From Streptomyces sp. ISL-96 (GTDB lineage: Bacteria > Actinomycetota > Actinomycetes > Streptomycetales > Streptomycetaceae), in NCBI RefSeq assembly GCF_018614035.1, contig NZ_JAGGPA010000073.1:1-47340 (forward strand): DNA of 47,340 nt, read 5' to 3'. Positions 15,072 through 23,508 of this stretch are shown here, piece by piece (position 1 is the stretch's first letter; every line of letters begins with the position of its first letter). The position numbers were made by a program, and so were the translations under genes. Under the pieces are notes generated by a model that had not been told where the DNA came from, did not search any database, and was given only the letters and a program-made list of their open reading frames with translations.

Positions 15072-16256
15072 ATGACGACCCGACCGGACGTCTCCACCGT
15101 GAAGGCAGCCCTCAAGACACAGGCCATCGAGACGCCGTCCTGGGCCTATGGGAACTCGGGCACCCGCTTCAAGGTGTTCGCGCAGCCCGGCGTCCCCCGT
15201 ACCCCGCGGGAGAAACTGGACGACGCCGCCCGCGTCCATGAACACACCGGAGTGGCCCCGACCGTCGCCCTGCACATCCCCTGGGACAAGTGCGACTCCT
15301 CCGACGGATACACGGAGCTCGCCAAGTACGCCGAGGAGCGCGGCCTGCGGCTCGGGGCGATCAACTCCAATGTCTTCCAGGACGACGACTACAAACTCGG
15401 CAGCGTCTGCAACCCGGACCCGGCCGTGCGCCGCAAGGCCCTGGACCATCTGCTCGAATGCGTCGACATCATGGACGCCACCGGATCCCGCGATCTGAAG
15501 CTGTGGTTCTCCGACGGCACGAACTACCCGGGTCAGGACGACATCCGGGCCCGTCAGGACCGGCTCGCGGAGGCGCTGGCCGCCGTCTGCGAACGGCTGG
15601 GCGAGAACCAGCGGATGCTGATCGAGTACAAGTTCTTCGAGCCCGCCTTCTACACCATGGACGTGCCGGACTGGGGCACGGCGTACGCCCACTGCCTGAA
15701 GCTGGGCGAGAAGGCGCAGGTGGTGGTCGACACCGGGCACCACGCGCCCGGCACGAACATCGAATTCATCGTCGCCCTGCTGCTGCGGGAGGGAAAGCTC
15801 GGCGGTTTCGACTTCAACTCGCGCTTCTACGCCGACGACGATCTGATGGCCGGGGCGGCGGACCCGTTCCAGCTCTTCCGGATCATGTACGAGGTGGTGC
15901 GGGGCGGCGGCTTCGACTCCGGCTCCGGCGTGGCCTTCATGCTCGACCAGTGCCACAACATCGAGGCGAAGATCCCCGCGATCATCCGCTCCGTGATGAA
16001 CGTCCAGGAGGCCACCGCCAAGGCCCTGCTGGTGGACGCCGGCGCGCTCGGCGAAGCTCAGGCGGCGCGAGACGTGCTGGCCGCCAACGCGGTGCTGATG
16101 GACGCGTACAACACCGATGTCCGGCCGCTGCTCGCCGAGGTGCGCGAGGAAATCGGCATCGATGCCGATCCGATGGCGGCGTACCATCGCTCGGGCTGGG
16201 CCCAGAAGATCATCGACGAGCGCGTGGGTGGGACCCAGGCCGGATGGGGAGCGTGA
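15072..16256 (+). CDS. rhaI: L-rhamnose isomerase
   Basis: The 394-residue enzyme is the actinobacterial/RhaI-type TIM-barrel L-rhamnose isomerase, converting L-rhamnose to L-rhamnulose. Recognisable parts are TPSWAYGNSGTRFKVFAQPG, VALHIPWDKCDSSDGYTELA, GAINSNVFQDDDYKLGSVCN, metal-site segments MLIEYKFFEPAFYTMD and QVVVDTGHHAPGTNIEFIVA, and the GGFDFNSRFYADDDLM loop. ATG 15072 follows AGGAG by eight bases; an upstream in-frame start at 14991 lies before the predicted transcription start and is rejected. It is the first gene of the rightward operon, five bases ahead of the aldolase/dehydrogenase gene. High confidence. Confidence 0.93.
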   Translation: MTTRPDVSTVKAALKTQAIETPSWAYGNSGTRFKVFAQPGVPRTPREKLDDAARVHEHTGVAPTVALHIPWDKCDSSDGYTELAKYAEERGLRLGAINSNVFQDDDYKLGSVCNPDPAVRRKALDHLLECVDIMDATGSRDLKLWFSDGTNYPGQDDIRARQDRLAEALAAVCERLGENQRMLIEYKFFEPAFYTMDVPDWGTAYAHCLKLGEKAQVVVDTGHHAPGTNIEFIVALLLREGKLGGFDFNSRFYADDDLMAGAADPFQLFRIMYEVVRGGGFDSGSGVAFMLDQCHNIEAKIPAIIRSVMNVQEATAKALLVDAGALGEAQAARDVLAANAVLMDAYNTDVRPLLAEVREEIGIDADPMAAYHRSGWAQKIIDERVGGTQAGWGA

Positions 16257-16261
16257 TCCGT

Positions 16262-18313
16262 ATGGCACAGCACCATGAAGCGCAGGCAGCGGTCGATGGG
16301 CTGCTGGAGCGCTCGCACCGGCTGGGAGCCGATCCGCGCAACACCAACTACGCCGGCGGCAATACGTCGGCCAAGGGCACCGCCGTCGATCCCGTGACCG
16401 GTACCGGCATCGAGCTGATGTGGGTCAAGGGTTCGGGCGGCGACCTGGGCACGCTCAAGGCGGAAGGGCTCGCCGCGCTGCGCCTCGACCGGCTGCGCGC
16501 GCTGACGGGGGTGTATCCGGGCGTCGACCGCGAGGACGAAATGGTCGCCGCCTTCGACTACTGCCTGCACGGCAAGGGCGGCGCGGCCCCCTCGATCGAC
16601 ACCGCGATGCACGGGCTCGTCGACGCCGCCCATGTGGACCACCTCCACCCCGACTCCGGCATCGCCCTGGCCTGCGCCGCCGACGGCGAGAAGCTCACCG
16701 CCGAGTGCTTCGGCGAGCAGGTGGTGTGGGTGCCCTGGCGGCGGCCCGGCTTCCAGCTCGGCCTGGACATCGCCGCGGTCAAGGAGGCCAGTCCCCGGGC
16801 CATTGGCTGCGTCCTCGGCGGGCACGGCATCACGGCCTGGGGTGCGACGTCCGAGGAGTGCGAGGCGAACTCGCTGCACATCATCCGCACCGCCGAGGCA
16901 TTCCTCGCCGAGCGGGGCCGGCCCGAGCCCTTCGGCCCGGTGTCGGCGGGGTACGAGCCGCTGGGCGCCACCGAACGCCGCGAGCGGGCGGCCGCGCTCG
17001 CCCCGCACGTTCGGGCCATCGCGTCCGCCGACCGGCCGCAGGTCGGCCACTTCAACGACTCCGACACCGTCCTGGACTTCCTCTCCCGCGCCGAGCACGG
17101 ACGGCTGGCCGCGCTGGGTACCAGCTGCCCGGACCACTTCCTTCGTACGAAGGTCAGGCCGCTGGTGCTCGACGTACCGGCGTCCGCACCCCAGGAAGAG
17201 GCGATCGCCCGGCTGAAGGAACTCCACACCGCATACCGCGAGGAGTACCGCGCGTACTACGAGCGGCACGCGGAGCCCGGCTCGCCCGCGATGCGGGGCG
17301 CGGACCCGGCGATCGTACTGATTCCCGGTGTCGGCATGTTCTCGTTCGGCAAGGACAAGCAGACCGCGCGGGTGGCGGGCGAGTTCTACGTCAACGCGAT
17401 CAATGTCATGCGGGGCGCGGAGTCGGTTTCGACGTACGCGCCGATCGAGGAGCGCGAGAAGTTCCGCATCGAGTACTGGGAGCTGGAGGAGGCCAAGCTG
17501 CGGCGGATGCCGGAACCGAAGCCCCTGGCCACGCGGATCGCGCTGGTCACGGGCGCCGGATCCGGCATCGGAAAGGCGATCGCGCACCGGCTCGTGGCGG
17601 CGGGCGCGTGCGTCGTGGTCGCCGACCTGAACGCGGCGAACGCGGCGGCGGTCACCGAGGAGCTGGGCGGGCCGGACAAGGCGGTCGCGGTCGCGGTGGA
17701 TGTGACGGACGAGGAGCAGATCGCCGCGGCCTTCCGGGAGGCGCTGCTCGCGTTCGGCGGGGTCGACCTGGTGGTCAACAACGCCGGAATCTCCATCTCC
17801 AAGCCGCTGCTGGAAACTTCGGCACGGGACTGGGACCTCCAGCACGACATCATGGCGCGCGGCTCCTTCCTGGTCTCGCGGGAGGCGGCCCGGGTGATGA
17901 TCGCGCAGGGTCTGGGCGGCGACATCGTCTACATCGCCTCGAAGAACGCCGTCTTCGCGGGCCCGAACAACATCGCCTACTCCGCGACCAAGGCCGACCA
18001 GGCGCACCAAGTGCGGCTGCTGGCTGCCGAGTTGGGTGAACACGGCATTCGGGTCAACGGCGTCAACCCGGACGGGGTGGTGCGCGGGTCCGGGATCTTC
18101 GCGTCTGGCTGGGGTGCGCAGCGGGCCGCCGTGTACGGCGTGGAGGAGGCGAAGCTCGGCGAGTTCTACGCTCAGCGGACGCTGCTGAAGCGGGAAGTGC
18201 TGCCGGAGCATGTGGCGAACGCTGTCTTCGCTCTGACGGGTGGTGAGCTCACACATACGACGGGGCTGCACATCCCGGTGGACGCGGGGGTCGCGGCGGC
18301 GTTCTTGAGGTAA
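16262..18313 (+). CDS. Bifunctional rhamnulose-1-phosphate aldolase/L-lactaldehyde dehydrogenase (RhaEW-type)
   Basis: The 683-residue protein joins two enzymes. Residues about 1-400 are a class-II-type aldolase (NTNYAGGNTSAKG, VKGSGGDLGTLKAEG, the metal-binding HVDHLHPDS and GGHGITAWG). Residues about 423-683 are a short-chain dehydrogenase with VTGAGSGIGKAIAHRL, DLVVNNAGIS, a catalytic serine region VYIASKNAVFAG and YSATK. In the fused enzymes described in other phyla, rhamnulose-1-phosphate is cleaved to DHAP and L-lactaldehyde, which the second domain oxidises to L-lactate. ATG 16262 is chosen; GTG 16253, overlapping the rhaI stop, is also possible. Followed by 83 bases with a GC-rich inverted repeat before rhaB. 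Call confident; cofactor choice not read from sequence. Confidence 0.9.
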   Translation: MAQHHEAQAAVDGLLERSHRLGADPRNTNYAGGNTSAKGTAVDPVTGTGIELMWVKGSGGDLGTLKAEGLAALRLDRLRALTGVYPGVDREDEMVAAFDYCLHGKGGAAPSIDTAMHGLVDAAHVDHLHPDSGIALACAADGEKLTAECFGEQVVWVPWRRPGFQLGLDIAAVKEASPRAIGCVLGGHGITAWGATSEECEANSLHIIRTAEAFLAERGRPEPFGPVSAGYEPLGATERRERAAALAPHVRAIASADRPQVGHFNDSDTVLDFLSRAEHGRLAALGTSCPDHFLRTKVRPLVLDVPASAPQEEAIARLKELHTAYREEYRAYYERHAEPGSPAMRGADPAIVLIPGVGMFSFGKDKQTARVAGEFYVNAINVMRGAESVSTYAPIEEREKFRIEYWELEEAKLRRMPEPKPLATRIALVTGAGSGIGKAIAHRLVAAGACVVVADLNAANAAAVTEELGGPDKAVAVAVDVTDEEQIAAAFREALLAFGGVDLVVNNAGISISKPLLETSARDWDLQHDIMARGSFLVSREAARVMIAQGLGGDIVYIASKNAVFAGPNNIAYSATKADQAHQVRLLAAELGEHGIRVNGVNPDGVVRGSGIFASGWGAQRAAVYGVEEAKLGEFYAQRTLLKREVLPEHVANAVFALTGGELTHTTGLHIPVDAGVAAAFLR

Positions 18314-18349
18314 CGACGCGGCCGCCTGCGGCGGGGCCCTGCCGAAGCC

Positions 18350-18369
18350 GGGGCTCCGCCCCAGACCCC
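18350..18369. repeat. GGGGCTCCGCCCC-type intergenic repeat, copy 1
   Basis: GGGGCTCCGCCCCAGACCCC lies between the aldolase and rhaB genes. The same 19-base core recurs at 29550-29568. It is a common short palindromic intergenic element in Streptomyces, possibly affecting mRNA ends, and a substrate for illegitimate recombination. Confidence 0.65.
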
Positions 18370-18396
18370 ACCCCACCCGCACTTCACGAGGAACTC

Positions 18397-19917
18397 ATGC
18401 CACCCACCCCCACCCACACCTTCGCCGCCGTCGATCTCGGCGCGTCCAGCGGGCGCGTCATGGTGGCCACGGTCGGACCCGAGTCCCTGCACCTGAAAGA
18501 GGTGCACCGGTTCCCGAACAGGCCGGTCCGGGTCGGCGGCACCCTGCACTGGGACATCCTCGCCCTCTACCGGGGCGTACTCGACGGCCTGCGGGCGGCC
18601 GGAGCAGTGGCGGGCGGGCGGCTCGCAGGGGTCGGGATCGACAGCTGGGCGGTGGACTACGGGCTGCTCGACGCCCACGGGACCCTGCTCGGGAACCCCG
18701 TGCACTACCGGGACACCCGCACCGACGGCGCCCCGGAGAAGGTCGCGGCCCTACTGCCGCCCGAAGAGCTGTACGCCGCGACGGGGCTCCAGCATCTGCC
18801 GTTCAACACCGTCTTCCAGCTCGTCGCGGCCCACGGCACGCCGCAACTCGCCGCGGCGAAGCAGCTCTTGCTGATCCCCGACCTGATCTCGTACTGGCTG
18901 ACGGGCGAGGCCGGTACCGAGATCACCAACGCCTCCACCACCCAGCTCGTCGATCCGCGCACCCGCGCCTGGTCCCCCGTCGTCGCCGCACGTCTCGGTA
19001 TCGACCTCGGCCTCTTCCCGCCCCTGCGCAGCCCCGGAGACCCGGCGGGGTTTCTGCGGCCCGAGGTGCTGGCCGAGACAGGACTTGCCGCCGGCGGCCG
19101 CGTCCCGGTGACCGCCGTGGGATCGCACGACACGGCGTCGGCGGTGGCAGGTGTTCCCGCGAACGGTGACGACTTCGCGTACATCGCGACCGGCACCTGG
19201 TCCCTGGCGGGGCTCGAACTCGGCCGCCCCGTGCTCACCGAGGCGTCCAGGGCTGCGAACTTCACCAACGAGCTGGGCGTGGACGGCACCGTCCGCTACC
19301 TCCGCAACATCATGGGTTTGTGGCTGCTCCAGGAGTGCCTGCGGACCTGGGAGGCACAAGGCGATCCGCAGGACCTCGACACCCTCCTCGAAGCCGCAGC
19401 GCACGCGACGCCGCTGCGCTCGGTCGTGGACGCCGGCGACCCCGCCTTCCTCGCGCCGGACGACATGCCACGGCGTATCGCGCAGGCCTGTGTCCGCACC
19501 GGACAGCCGGAGCCCCGCACACCGGCCGCCATCACCCGCTGTGTGCTGGACTCGCTCGCCCTGGCCCACCGCAGGGCCGTGGAAGAGGCCCAGACACTGT
19601 CCGGCCGGGCGGCGAACACGGTGCACATCGTCGGCGGCGGCGCGCACAACACACTGCTGTGCCGGCTGACCGCGGACGCGACCGGCCTGCCGGTCGTCGC
19701 GGGCCCCGCCGAGGCGGCGGCCCTCGGCAATGTTCTGGTCCAGGCGCGCGCGGCCGGTGTGGTCGGCGGGGGACTCGCCGACCTGCGGGCGCTGCTGCGC
19801 GCCACGCAGCCCTTGCGGTACTACGATCCGGCGGGCGATCGTACGGCGTGGGACGAGGCCGCGGCCCGTATCGGCAAAGACACAGGCACAGGCACACGTA
19901 CAGGAAGGAGGGCGTGA
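18397..19917 (+). CDS. rhaB: Rhamnulokinase
   Basis: The 506-residue protein is a FGGY-family sugar kinase of the rhamnulokinase type. It has the N-terminal phosphate-binding AAVDLGASSGRVMVATVG, VGIDSWAVDYGLLDAHG, the NPVHYRDTRTDGAPEKV loop, GLQHLPFNTVFQLVA, TAVGSHDTASAVAGVP with the catalytic aspartate, YIATGTWSLAGLEL, and the C-terminal adenosine motif VHIVGGGAHNTLLCRLTADA. It phosphorylates L-rhamnulose at O1 using ATP, the step before the aldolase. ATG 18397 follows GAGGAACTC. The stop is one base before the lutA-like start, showing tight coupling to the lactate genes. Confidence 0.92.
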   Translation: MPPTPTHTFAAVDLGASSGRVMVATVGPESLHLKEVHRFPNRPVRVGGTLHWDILALYRGVLDGLRAAGAVAGGRLAGVGIDSWAVDYGLLDAHGTLLGNPVHYRDTRTDGAPEKVAALLPPEELYAATGLQHLPFNTVFQLVAAHGTPQLAAAKQLLLIPDLISYWLTGEAGTEITNASTTQLVDPRTRAWSPVVAARLGIDLGLFPPLRSPGDPAGFLRPEVLAETGLAAGGRVPVTAVGSHDTASAVAGVPANGDDFAYIATGTWSLAGLELGRPVLTEASRAANFTNELGVDGTVRYLRNIMGLWLLQECLRTWEAQGDPQDLDTLLEAAAHATPLRSVVDAGDPAFLAPDDMPRRIAQACVRTGQPEPRTPAAITRCVLDSLALAHRRAVEEAQTLSGRAANTVHIVGGGAHNTLLCRLTADATGLPVVAGPAEAAALGNVLVQARAAGVVGGGLADLRALLRATQPLRYYDPAGDRTAWDEAAARIGKDTGTGTRTGRRA

Positions 19918-19918
19918 C

Positions 19919-20674
19919 GTGCGCGTAGCTCTCTTCGTCACGTGCGTGAACGACACGCTCTATCCGCGCACCGGACAAGCCGTAGTGCGGCTGCTGGAGC
20001 GGCTGGGTGTGGAGGTGGACTTCCCACAGGCCCAGACGTGTTGCGGGCAGCCGCAGTTCAACACCGGCTACCGCCACGAGACGGAGCCGCTGGTACGGCG
20101 CTTCGACACCGCCTTCGCCGACTACGAATACGTCGTCACGCCGTCCGGTTCCTGCGCCGCGATGGTCCGGGACAACTACCCGCGCATCGGCGCGAAGGCG
20201 GCCGCCGAGGGGCGCGGCCAGGCGCTGGCCGAGGCTGCGGCGCGGGCCGTGCCGAAGACGTACGAGCTGACGGAGTTCCTGGTCGACGTCCTGGGGGTGA
20301 CCGATGTCGGTGCCTGGTTCCCGTACGCCGTCACCTACCACCCCACCTGCCACGGACTGCGCATGCTGGGCCTGGGAGAGCGGCCGCGCAGACTGCTGGA
20401 GCAGGTCAAGGGCCTGGAGCTGCGCGAACTGCCCGGCGCGCAGGAGTGCTGCGGTTTCGGCGGCACCTTCGCCGTGAAGAACGCCGCGGTGTCGGCGGCC
20501 ATGGGCGCGGACAAGGCGCGCGACATCGAGTCCACGGGCGCCGGGGCGGTGTGCACGGTCGACAACTCCTGCCTCATGCACATCGGCGGCACGCTCGCCA
20601 AGAAGGGGTCCACGGTACGGCCCGTGCACATCGCGGAGATTCTCGCCGCGACCGAGGAGGATCCCTACACATGA
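19919..20674 (+). CDS. lutA: (Fe-S)-binding subunit of L-lactate oxidation complex
   Basis: The 251-residue protein is a LutA/YkgE-type cysteine-rich-domain protein. It has two CCG domains: CCGQPQFNTGYRHETEPLVR in the first half, VTYHPTCHGLRMLGLG in the middle, and QECCGFGGTFAVKN in the second, with a final DNSCLMHIGG. These cysteines hold Fe-S clusters that pass electrons from L-lactate. GTG 19919 is used, preceded by AAGGAGGGC at the end of rhaB. The stop overlaps the lutB start (ATGA). In Bacillus LutABC oxidises L-lactate to pyruvate; placement here after the rhamnose genes fits with disposal of lactate made by the fused aldolase/dehydrogenase. Confidence 0.88.
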   Translation: MRVALFVTCVNDTLYPRTGQAVVRLLERLGVEVDFPQAQTCCGQPQFNTGYRHETEPLVRRFDTAFADYEYVVTPSGSCAAMVRDNYPRIGAKAAAEGRGQALAEAAARAVPKTYELTEFLVDVLGVTDVGAWFPYAVTYHPTCHGLRMLGLGERPRRLLEQVKGLELRELPGAQECCGFGGTFAVKNAAVSAAMGADKARDIESTGAGAVCTVDNSCLMHIGGTLAKKGSTVRPVHIAEILAATEEDPYT

Positions 20675-22149
20675 GCGGTACGAGCGACACGTATCTGGGG
20701 ATGCCGGCGTTCCCCGCAGCGGCGCGGGACGCCGTACGGAACGAGACGCTGCGCGGAAACCTCCGCCACGCCACGCACACCATCCGCGACAAGCGCGCGA
20801 AGGCCGTGGCGGAGCTGGACGACTGGGCGCAGCTGCGTGCGGCCGGCAAGGACGTGAAGGACCGGACGCTGCGCCATCTCGACCACTATCTCGTCCAGTT
20901 GGAGGAGTCGGTCACGGCGGCCGGCGGGACCGTGCACTGGGCCGCCGACGCCGAGGAGGCCAACCGGATCGTCACCTCTCTGGTGAAGTCGACCGGTGAG
21001 AGCGAGGTCGTCAAGGTCAAGTCGATGGCCACGCAGGAGATCGGGCTCAACGAGGCACTGGAGGCCGAAGGCATCCGCGCCTACGAGACCGACCTCGCGG
21101 AGCTCATCGTGCAGCTCGGCGACGACCGGCCGTCGCACATCCTGGTGCCCGCCATCCACCGCAACCGGGGCGAGATCCGCGACATCTTCGAGGAGAAGAT
21201 GGGGAGTTGGGGCAGGGCTGCCCCGGCCGGGCTGACCGACGACCCGGCCGAACTGGCCGAGGCGGCCCGCGTGCATCTGCGGGAGAAGTTCCTGCGCGCC
21301 AAGGTCGGCGTCTGTGGCGCCAACTTCATGGTGGCGGAGACCGGCACCCTGGTCGTGGTCGAGTCCGAGGGCAACGGGCGGATGTGCCTGACCCTCCCCG
21401 AGACGCTGATCTCTGTCGTGGGCATCGAGAAGGTCGTTCCGACCTGGCAGGACCTCGAAGTGTTCCTGCAGACCCTCCCGCGCTCCTCGACGGCGGAGCG
21501 GATGAACCCGTACACGAGCATGTGGACGGGTACGACGGACGGCGACGGGCCGAGCACCTTCCATCTGGTGCTGCTCGACAACGGCCGTACGGACACGCTC
21601 GCCGACGAGGTGGGGCGCCAGGCGCTGCGCTGCATCCGCTGCTCGGCCTGCCTGAATGTGTGCCCGGTGTACGAGCGGGCGGGCGGCCACGCGTACGGCT
21701 CTGTCTACCCGGGGCCCATCGGCGCGATCCTCAGCCCGCAGCTGCGCGGGACCGGGAGCGCGGTCGACGCCTCACTGCCGTACGCGTCCTCGCTGTGCGG
21801 GGCCTGCTACGACGTGTGTCCTGTCGCCATCGACATCCCGGAGGTGCTGGTGCATCTGCGGGAGCGGGTGGTGGAGGGCGGCGAGGTGACCAGGAACGGT
21901 GAGCGGGTCACCATCAAGCCCGCGAAGGGGCACGCGGGCGAGCGTGCGGCGATGCGCGCGGCACGCTGGGCGCTGGACCACCCGGGCGCGCTGCGGGCCG
22001 GGCAGCGGCTGGCGTCCCGTACCCGCCGCCTTCATCCGAAGCGGCTGCCGGGGCCGGGGCGCGCGTGGAGCGACACGCGCACGCTGCCCGAGATGCCGGC
22101 GGAGTCGTTCAGGGACTGGTGGCAGCGCACCCGTGGAGGAGCCCGATGA
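20671..22149 (+). CDS. lutB: LutB iron-sulfur oxidoreductase (LUD domain + ferredoxin domain)
   Basis: The 492-residue protein has an N-terminal LUD domain (about residues 60-310; VVKVKSMATQEIGLNEALEA, GVCGANFMVAETGTLVVVES, LPETLISVVGIEKVVPTWQD) and a C-terminal two-cluster ferredoxin domain (CIRCSACLNVCPVYERAGG and SLCGACYDVCPVAIDIPEVL, each with the four-cysteine pattern of a 4Fe-4S site). It is the central electron-transfer subunit of the cytosolic lactate-oxidising complex. ATG 20671 overlaps the lutA stop by four bases, and its own stop overlaps lutC by four. A longer frame upstream exists but is a lutA shadow. Confidence 0.92.
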   Translation: MSGTSDTYLGMPAFPAAARDAVRNETLRGNLRHATHTIRDKRAKAVAELDDWAQLRAAGKDVKDRTLRHLDHYLVQLEESVTAAGGTVHWAADAEEANRIVTSLVKSTGESEVVKVKSMATQEIGLNEALEAEGIRAYETDLAELIVQLGDDRPSHILVPAIHRNRGEIRDIFEEKMGSWGRAAPAGLTDDPAELAEAARVHLREKFLRAKVGVCGANFMVAETGTLVVVESEGNGRMCLTLPETLISVVGIEKVVPTWQDLEVFLQTLPRSSTAERMNPYTSMWTGTTDGDGPSTFHLVLLDNGRTDTLADEVGRQALRCIRCSACLNVCPVYERAGGHAYGSVYPGPIGAILSPQLRGTGSAVDASLPYASSLCGACYDVCPVAIDIPEVLVHLRERVVEGGEVTRNGERVTIKPAKGHAGERAAMRAARWALDHPGALRAGQRLASRTRRLHPKRLPGPGRAWSDTRTLPEMPAESFRDWWQRTRGGAR

Positions 22150-22811
22150 ACAGTGGCAGGGAACGGGTGCTGGCACGGGTGCGCCGGGCGCTGGCGGATG
22201 TGCCGCGCGACGAGCGGCCGCAGGATGTGCGGGTGGAGCGCGGCTATCTTCGCGTGCACGGCGACCGGACGAGTGAGCAGACGGTCGACCTGCTCGCGGA
22301 GAACCTGGCGGACTACCGCGCTCTCGTGCACCGGGTGGACGCCGCAGGGCTCCCCCAGCTGCTGAAGCGGCTCCTGGCCGCACACGGCTCGCAGTCGGTG
22401 CTCGTACCGCCGGGCCTCCCGCCCCGGTGGCTGGCCGCGGACGGCCCGGCCCTGGTGCACGACCGGGAGGCGAACACGGCGTACGAACTCGACGCCGTGG
22501 ACAGCGTGGTGACCGGCTGCGCGGTCGCGATCGCCGAGACCGGCACGATCGTCCTGGACGGCGGCCCCGACCAGGGCAGGCGCCGGATCACTCTGGTGCC
22601 CGACCACCACATCTGCGTCGTACGGGTGCCGGACCAGGTCGTCGGCTCCGTACCGGAAGCGCTCGAACGGCTGGAGCCCGGGAAGCCGCAGACGTGGATC
22701 TCGGGTCCGTCGGCCACCAGCGACATCGAGCTGAACCGGGTCGAGGGCGTCCACGGCCCGCGTACGCTTGAGGTGATCCTGGTCGGCGGCGGGGTCGGCG
22801 GGCAGGGCTGA
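22146..22811 (+). CDS. lutC: LutC-type LUD domain protein
   Basis: The 221-residue protein is the third LutABC subunit: a lone LUD (DUF162) domain with RERVLARVRRALADVP, the LVPPGLPPRWL strand, AVAIAETGTIVLDGG and a terminal ISGPSATSDIELNRVEGVHG, which is a strong family signature. ATG 22146 overlaps the lutB stop. It is the last gene of the rightward run rhaI-aldolase-rhaB-lutABC; a gap of 47 bases follows. Its exact role in the complex is not established. Confidence 0.9.
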   Translation: MNSGRERVLARVRRALADVPRDERPQDVRVERGYLRVHGDRTSEQTVDLLAENLADYRALVHRVDAAGLPQLLKRLLAAHGSQSVLVPPGLPPRWLAADGPALVHDREANTAYELDAVDSVVTGCAVAIAETGTIVLDGGPDQGRRRITLVPDHHICVVRVPDQVVGSVPEALERLEPGKPQTWISGPSATSDIELNRVEGVHGPRTLEVILVGGGVGGQG

Positions 22812-22858
22812 CGTTTGCGGAAGCCGGCGGCGACAGCGGAACCCCGGTAGGGTGCCCG

Positions 22859-23404
22859 ATGCCCCAGTTCGAGTTGATCACCTTTGGTCACAGCACCGCC
22901 GGTCGGACGGCACTGACAGAGCTGCTGCGCCGGGCTGATGTCGTGGCCGTGGTGGATGTGCGGACCGCTCCTGGGAGCCGTCGCGACCCGGACCTGTCGC
23001 GGCAGCGGCTTGCCCAGTGGATGCCCGAGGAAGGCATCGCCTACCGATGGGAACAGCGCCTGGGCGGGTTCCGTAAGCCGTCGCCGGACTCACCCGACAC
23101 GGTATGGCGCAATACGTCCTTCCGCGGCTACGCCGCTCACACCCGTACCCCGCAGTTCATCGCCGCGATGGACGCTCTGATGCGGCAGGCGGCGCAAGAG
23201 CGCACAGCAGTCATGTACAGCGAAGCGGTGTGGTGGCGATGCCACCGTCGCCTCATCGCCGATTTCGCTGTCCTCGCCCGTGGCGTGCCCGTCTGTCACC
23301 TGATGCACGACGGACGCCTGGCGGCGCATTCCCCGACGCCTGGCGTGCGCCTGCGGACCGACGGCCTCCTCATCTACGACGACGAAGCTTCGCCCCCGCC
23401 ATGA
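22859..23404 (+). CDS. DUF488 domain protein
   Basis: The 181-residue protein is a DUF488 member: TFGHSTAGRTALTELLRRAD, VVDVRTAPGSRRDPDLSRQR, YRWEQRLGGFRKPSPDSP, FRGYAAHTRTPQF and MYSEAVWWRCHRRLIADFAV with the family's conserved C-H-R. The usual cysteine before the E in the family's C-A/S-E motif is a tyrosine-serine here. No function is known, though the fold suggests a nucleic-acid or nucleotide binding role. The start at 22859 follows a GTAGGGT stretch rather than a clear binding site. Unrelated in function to the sugar genes on either side as far as can be seen. Confidence 0.8.
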   Translation: MPQFELITFGHSTAGRTALTELLRRADVVAVVDVRTAPGSRRDPDLSRQRLAQWMPEEGIAYRWEQRLGGFRKPSPDSPDTVWRNTSFRGYAAHTRTPQFIAAMDALMRQAAQERTAVMYSEAVWWRCHRRLIADFAVLARGVPVCHLMHDGRLAAHSPTPGVRLRTDGLLIYDDEASPPP

Positions 23405-23508
23405 ACGGGCAACGAGCAGCCCGTACACCGCGATACGTGCCTCCCGACGACGTTCCCCCGATACTGGGCTCAGCCGGCCCGTCCCAGGACGCTCACCAGG
23501 AGGTACCC

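Noticed and set aside
16058..18382. Minus-strand frame of 774 codons opposite the aldolase/dehydrogenase gene
   Set aside because: Shadow; the plus strand carries both enzyme signatures.
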